DNA of 64,000 bases, taken from positions 62,001 through 126,000 of the forward strand of contig JAHHHQ010000049.1 of the NCBI GenBank assembly GCA_019359285.1. The letters run 5' to 3'. The translations under genes were made by a program, and so were the position numbers. The notes below the pieces were generated by a model. That model worked only from the letters and a program-made list of their open reading frames with translations, ran no database searches and was not told the DNA's origin. Source of the stretch: Nodosilinea sp. WJT8-NPBG4 (GTDB lineage Bacteria; Cyanobacteriota; Cyanobacteriia; Phormidesmidales; Phormidesmidaceae). Below are positions 60,290-64,000 of this stretch, piece by piece. Positions within the stretch are counted from its first letter, which is position 1; each line of letters starts with the position of its first letter.

Positions 60290-60901
60290 TCACCAGGTTA
60301 CGGGCTGAAAGGTCAGGTTATTGGCAATCATGACCGCATCGCCGGTTTGCTTGATCACAAACAGCCCGCGTTGGTAAGCAAAACGGTCGACTCCTTCGTC
60401 AATTTCAATACCCGCTACAGCACCGTAGATTTGGTAGTCGGCGTAGTGAGGGAATGACTGCTTAAACCGCTGCAAGCGCTCTAAAAAGTACTCCACGTCT
60501 TGGCGGGATAATCGCGACTTGACCTCAACTGCAACGGCGGCATCACCATTGATGGCCAAGATGTCGATTTCCATTTCGGCCCCAGGGCGCTGCGATCGCA
60601 TACGGCGGGTGGTTTCTTGCACGTCAATACCCCGCTCACGAAAGAGACGCACCACTGAGGGTTCAACCAAATTCTCGACAAACTGCCCCCAGCGGGTGGT
60701 AAGCCCGTCCGCGGCGCGGGTGGTGTTGTCAACGAGACGCCTGAGATCTGCCATCGATCGAGCAGCCTCGGCCGCGCGGCGGTCGTCTTCAGCCTTGGAT
60801 TCAGCCATCTGACGATCAAATTCAGCGGCGCGGCGATCAGCTTCGGCTTGGGAGGTTTGAAAAAGGGCGTAAATATCGTCAAGGGTGACTGGATCTGCCA
60901 T
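60290..60901 (-). CDS. DUF3782-like protein (restriction-nuclease fold)
   Basis: Start chosen at ATG 60901, with AGGA 8 nt upstream; ATG 60910 is the alternative. The first 70 residues of this 203-residue protein are a charged coiled coil (AEFDRQMAESKAEDDRRAAE). Then come LTTRWGQFVENLVEPSVVRL and a PD-(D/E)xK-like core: EMEIDILAINGD followed by VAVEVKSRLS, where D, E and K are in the expected order. Such proteins are common in cyanobacteria in many copies and are often called DUF3782. A nuclease activity is plausible but not proven. Confidence 0.82.
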   Translation of the reverse strand: MADPVTLDDIYALFQTSQAEADRRAAEFDRQMAESKAEDDRRAAEAARSMADLRRLVDNTTRAADGLTTRWGQFVENLVEPSVVRLFRERGIDVQETTRRMRSQRPGAEMEIDILAINGDAAVAVEVKSRLSRQDVEYFLERLQRFKQSFPHYADYQIYGAVAGIEIDEGVDRFAYQRGLFVIKQTGDAVMIANNLTFQPVTW

Positions 60902-60992
60902 CGTCTGCATCCTACCGCTGACTGCTAACTCCTATTATGCGTCAGGCCCACCTCCCTCACCCTCCTCATCTCCCTCACCTTCTCTACTGCCC

Positions 60993-62600
60993 CTACCGCC
61001 TTACCCGCTCTTGAATCCGTGCGGCGAGCTGCTTCGTCTCCGGTATCGGCAGCAGGAATGCACCAACTATGAAGATCAGCAGCCCTATCCCGCCCGGAAT
61101 TAGTAGTTGCAGCAGCAGCACGCCGATACCCTGGGTGCCGAGCCAGGTTTCTAGCCATTGGAGGGTGCCCCAGGCAGCGGTGCCAGAGATGAAGCTAAGT
61201 AGGGTGAGCAGGGCGATCGCGCCACCCCATTCCCGCAGCGGCAGCCCTCGCAGCCGTCGGTGCAAAATCACCGTCAGCGCCAGGGTCGAAAACACGTTCA
61301 CCCCCACGGTGGCTAGCACTAGACCCGGTGCCCCCAGCCAGCGAATAAACCAAAACGCCATCACCACATTCAGCCCAATGTTGATCAGGCTGATGCGAAA
61401 GGGTGTCTGCCCATCGCCCAGGGCATAAAACACCCGCACCAGCACATCACGAGCCAGGTACACAAACATGCCAATGCCGTAGACCATCAAGAGTGAAGTC
61501 ACCAGGTTTGACGCCTCTTGGTCAAAGGCGCCCCGTTCATAAATCACCCGCACCATGGGTAGGGCCAGCACCACAAACATCGCCCCCAGGGGCAGCATAG
61601 TCAACGCCGTAAACAGCAGGCTTTGGCGAATGCGGAGCTTGAGTTCGGGCCAATCTTCTGGGTCGGCCAGACGGGCAAACATGGGCAAAAACGGCACCAA
61701 AATCACGTTGGAGATAATGCCCAGCGGCGTTTGTACGAGCAAGTTTGCATAGCTCAGGGCCGCCGCCGTACCGGGTATAAACGAAGCAAAAAAGAGGTTG
61801 GTAAACAGGTTGATTTGCAGCATTCCCGACGATAGGGTAGCGGGCAGCAGCACCTGCATCACCTCTTGCACCTCGGGCATTGACCAGTCAAAGCGCAGCC
61901 GAGGCCGCCCCAGGCCTGACTTCCACAGGGCAGGGAGCTGCACGAGCCATTGCAGCACTGCTCCACCCAACGTGCTGCCCGCCAGCACCGCGCTACCCAC
62001 CATAAAAAACTCTGGGCTGGTCATGTCGCTGCCGATCGCCCCATAGAGCAGCCCCAGCCCCACTAGCACCGCCCCGCTAGAGAAAATTGGGCTAATCGAC
62101 GGCAGCCAAAACTGATTGTCGGCGTTGAGCGCTCCAAAGCCAGTGCCGATCAACCCCGCCAGCAGAGCCATAGGGGCCATAATGCGGAGCTGCAACACCG
62201 CCATATCCCTGGCTACCAGGTCGTTTTGGGCAAGGCCAGGGGCAATGGTGTTGATAATTGGCCCCGCCAGCAGAATCAGCAGCAGCGATAGGCCAATTAG
62301 AATTAGCCCCACCAGCGTATTGACGGCTTCGATCAGGGCAGCGGTGTCTTTGCGGTCTTGCTGCCGCGCCACGACGCTAACGATCGCACTGTGAAACGGC
62401 CCGTTGATGCCCCCCAGCAAAATCAGCAAAAAGCCGGGGATGATGTAGGCAAAGCTGTAGGCATCGGCCACCGGCCCCACCGCAAAGGCCGCCCCGATCG
62501 CCTGCTGACGAAACAACCCCACAAACTTGCTGAGGATGGTGGCCACAGCCACAATGCCGGCAATATTGGCCAGCGATCGAGAGGGTTTGGCGTCTGACAC
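60993..62600 (-). CDS. murJ: Lipid II flippase
   Basis: This 535-residue membrane protein from the GTG at 62600 (GAGG 4 nt upstream) has about 14 transmembrane segments. The N-terminus (NIAGIVAVATILSKFVGLFR, QQAIGAAFAVGPVADAY) is typical of MurJ/MviN. It moves the peptidoglycan precursor lipid II across the plasma membrane. The frame extends to 62855, but the additional 85 residues do not look like MurJ and would make it unusually long; hence the GTG. The last residues are basic. Confidence 0.9.
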   Translation of the reverse strand: MSDAKPSRSLANIAGIVAVATILSKFVGLFRQQAIGAAFAVGPVADAYSFAYIIPGFLLILLGGINGPFHSAIVSVVARQQDRKDTAALIEAVNTLVGLILIGLSLLLILLAGPIINTIAPGLAQNDLVARDMAVLQLRIMAPMALLAGLIGTGFGALNADNQFWLPSISPIFSSGAVLVGLGLLYGAIGSDMTSPEFFMVGSAVLAGSTLGGAVLQWLVQLPALWKSGLGRPRLRFDWSMPEVQEVMQVLLPATLSSGMLQINLFTNLFFASFIPGTAAALSYANLLVQTPLGIISNVILVPFLPMFARLADPEDWPELKLRIRQSLLFTALTMLPLGAMFVVLALPMVRVIYERGAFDQEASNLVTSLLMVYGIGMFVYLARDVLVRVFYALGDGQTPFRISLINIGLNVVMAFWFIRWLGAPGLVLATVGVNVFSTLALTVILHRRLRGLPLREWGGAIALLTLLSFISGTAAWGTLQWLETWLGTQGIGVLLLQLLIPGGIGLLIFIVGAFLLPIPETKQLAARIQERVRR

Positions 62601-62926
62601 AGGGCCTCGCAGGGAGTGAACAGCAGTGGAGCCACCGTTGGCGTCCAGAACCATCCCCCATTTAACTGCATAATCGAACTCGCCATCGGGTCGTTGGGCA
62701 AGAGCTATTGCACTTATTAAGGTTTCCGAACCGAGCTTATAAGTGAGCCAGAATAGAGATGTAGCGTAACCCGCTGTAGGTAGACATCCCTGCAAGTTGC
62801 TGCCTAGGCTATTGCGAGTCAAATCACAGTAAGCCCAAGCGGTTGAGCCATTCATAGCCCTTAGCCCCAGGGCTACAGCTAGGGAAATTCCTTAGTCGTG
62901 GGCACTTTCTATCACCCGATCGCACC

Positions 62927-63082
62927 GTGTACACTTCACCTCCAAAGCTACCTTTAGACAACCAGGCTCTCTTAAAAGAAAACCAACGCCTCCAAGCCGA
63001 AAATAACGCTCTGCGCCAAGAAAACCAGCAGCTTCAGCAGCTGATTCATCGGCTAGAGCGGATAGTGCGTCGCCACATGTAA
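62927..63082 (+). CDS. Small leucine-zipper protein (51 residues)
   Basis: From GTG 62927 to TAA 63080-63082 the frame gives a coiled coil: ALLKENQRLQAENNALRQEN, then QQLQQLIHRLERIVRRH. Leu/Asn heptads run through most of it. No ribosome binding site is apparent. The clear amphipathic pattern supports a real product, but it is short. Confidence 0.35.
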   Translation: MYTSPPKLPLDNQALLKENQRLQAENNALRQENQQLQQLIHRLERIVRRHM

Positions 63083-63227
63083 ACTGCGATCGCCTTGGGG
63101 CCGGTCTTTGTCCATCGCCCTAGGAACCGGCCTTCTACCATCGCTGCAACCGCTGCAACCCGGCCTGTGATTTTTAACTAACTGTGGGTAGCATGTCTCC
63201 ATAGACCTGCTACCAGCTCGATTCACA

Positions 63228-63668
63228 ATGCCCGTGGGCCAACGTTCAAAACCAAAGCGACGTCTGCTAATCGCCGCCATTGTGGGAGGCTTGTTGGTCA
63301 CGAGCTTTCCCTTTGTGGTGGTGGGCGGGCTGCTGGCCAAAACCAACTGGGATGAGTGGCAACAGTGCCGTGGCTATACCCAGTTCAACGCCGCGCTGTG
63401 GAATGACCCAAAACTCAGCGCTGAGCCCACCTACGTTCGCCTTTGCATGGTGGATGACTTGCTGGCGAAATACCTGCTGCTGGGTAGACCGCAGGCGGGT
63501 GTGATCGAGCTGCTCGGCCCGCCAGAACCCCAGAACGGCTTTGCCGGCTACGACATGGTCTATAGGCTGGGGCCAGAGCGCCAGTTCATTAGCATCGACT
63601 ACGAATGGCTGGTGATTAAACTCGACGCGGCGGGCCATGTCAGCGATGCTGCGATCGCAACCGATTGA
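63228..63668 (+). CDS. Membrane-anchored protein of unknown function
   Basis: This 146-residue protein has a basic N-terminus (SKPKRR) and one hydrophobic segment (residues 12-37). An extracytoplasmic domain follows with PQAGVIELLGPPEP, YDMVYRLGPERQ and LVIKLDAAGHVSDA. The order resembles SmpA/OmlA (BamE)-like domains, where a G-x-P turn precedes a small sheet. It may be an envelope protein; I cannot assign a role. Confidence 0.7.
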   Translation: MPVGQRSKPKRRLLIAAIVGGLLVTSFPFVVVGGLLAKTNWDEWQQCRGYTQFNAALWNDPKLSAEPTYVRLCMVDDLLAKYLLLGRPQAGVIELLGPPEPQNGFAGYDMVYRLGPERQFISIDYEWLVIKLDAAGHVSDAAIATD

Positions 63669-64000
63669 GAGTTGAGCCTGGCAAGGAACCTGTCCCGGAG
63701 GCGTGGTGAGCCACCCCAAATTGCGCTTACGATACTTTCGCTGGGCTGTCGGCTTCGATGCAGCGGGGTTTCTCTAGCCGAAACCTGATCAGAGGGGCGA
63801 TCGCTGGTTGTAGATTCCTAGGTACCGGGCAGACTGCTGGGGCTGTGTTGCCGGTGGGCTATTGCGTAGAGACGAGATACGGCTTTGATTGTGTTACAAG
63901 CTAAGGTACACAACCTTAGCTTTTTAAGTCAGTAAAATAGTGTGAGAACCTTGACCCTCCGTACGCCTTAAAGAAACCGCCAGCTTGCTTGGACATACTG
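63669..64000. other. Right-edge intergenic region
   Basis: No gene is seen in the last 330 bases apart from a terminator at 63898-63925. The sequence after it (AGTAAAATAGTGTG, near 63931) may belong to the promoter of a gene beyond the window. Confidence 0.4.
63898..63925 (+). terminator. Rho-independent terminator
   Basis: AAGCTAAGGT (63898-63907) pairs perfectly with ACCTTAGCTT (63913-63922) around an ACACA loop and ends in TTTTT. It lies 230 bp after the membrane-anchored protein gene and would end its transcript. Confidence 0.8.

Noticed and set aside
62601..62855. N-terminal extension of murJ by 85 residues
   Set aside because: The extension does not resemble MurJ and lacks membrane character expected there; the GTG at 62600 has a ribosome binding site and gives the usual length.

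Overview
The window comes from a filamentous-type (Leptolyngbya/Nodosilinea-like) cyanobacterium. The evidence is the very frequent HIP1 octamer GCGATCGC, the light-independent protochlorophyllide reductase genes chlL and chlN with their cyanobacteria-specific DUF5331 companions, a DUF760 and a DUF4079 protein, and the adjacent succinate-semialdehyde dehydrogenase / 2-oxoglutarate decarboxylase pair that closes the cyanobacterial TCA cycle. The genus is an inference; the phylum is secure.

Layout. (1) 1-10.3 kb is core chromosome: a partial gene end, a CHASE2-GGDEF-EAL signalling protein, the TCA-bypass pair, a small secreted or membrane-anchored protein, a nitrilase-family amidase, a CPA2 cation/proton antiporter and tRNA-Thr(UGU). 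(2) 10.3-40.56 kb is a genomic island of about 30 kb integrated in the 3' part of that tRNA. A perfect 48-bp direct repeat marks its ends (10316-10363 and 40515-40562). A perfect 23-bp repeat lies just inside both ends and is a candidate for integrase arm sites. The island carries its own integrase at the left end, a second tyrosine recombinase, a long minus-strand cluster of large helicase/methylase/kinase genes (13.6-36.3 kb), and a plasmid-like control region at the right end (primase-like protein, excisionase-like protein, 22-bp iterons, an XRE regulator and a small partner gene). (3) 40.6-50.2 kb is core again: an ABC ATPase, scpB, DUF760, a nucleotidyltransferase, a DUF1400-type exported protein, a TumE-type toxin-antitoxin pair and chlL-DUF5331-DUF5331-chlN. 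(4) 50.3-53.4 kb is a smaller accessory patch with a recombinase-like DNA-binding protein lacking a catalytic domain, a small membrane protein, and a second copy of the XRE/small-protein cassette found in the island. (5) 53.4-64 kb is core: DUF4079, an Lrp/AsnC regulator with a frameshifted LysE exporter, an M23 peptidase, a UvrD-like helicase, a DUF3782-like protein, murJ and small proteins.

The most interesting object is the minus-strand cluster in the island. In order of transcription it encodes a DrmD-like SNF2 helicase, a small zinc-ribbon protein, a DrmMI/PglX-like adenine methyltransferase, an AAA ATPase-Ser/Thr kinase fusion, ParA, a ParB-like/HhH protein, a 1026-residue membrane protein of unknown family, a RelE-UvrD fusion and a 1786-residue SF2 helicase with a DUF1998 zinc domain and a C-terminal nuclease-like domain. 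The first and third genes recall class 1 DISARM, but separate drmA, drmB and drmC genes are not seen; the giant helicase could supply their roles. I read it as a DISARM-related but composite anti-phage or anti-plasmid system carried by a tRNA-borne element. That function is inferred from gene content only.

Signs of evolution in place: a decayed integrase N-terminus just outside the right attachment site (an older, lost element), a tandem duplication of the primase 3' end, a PIN-toxin fragment with a 9-bp tandem repeat, and an AT-rich block in the target-recognition half of the methyltransferase.
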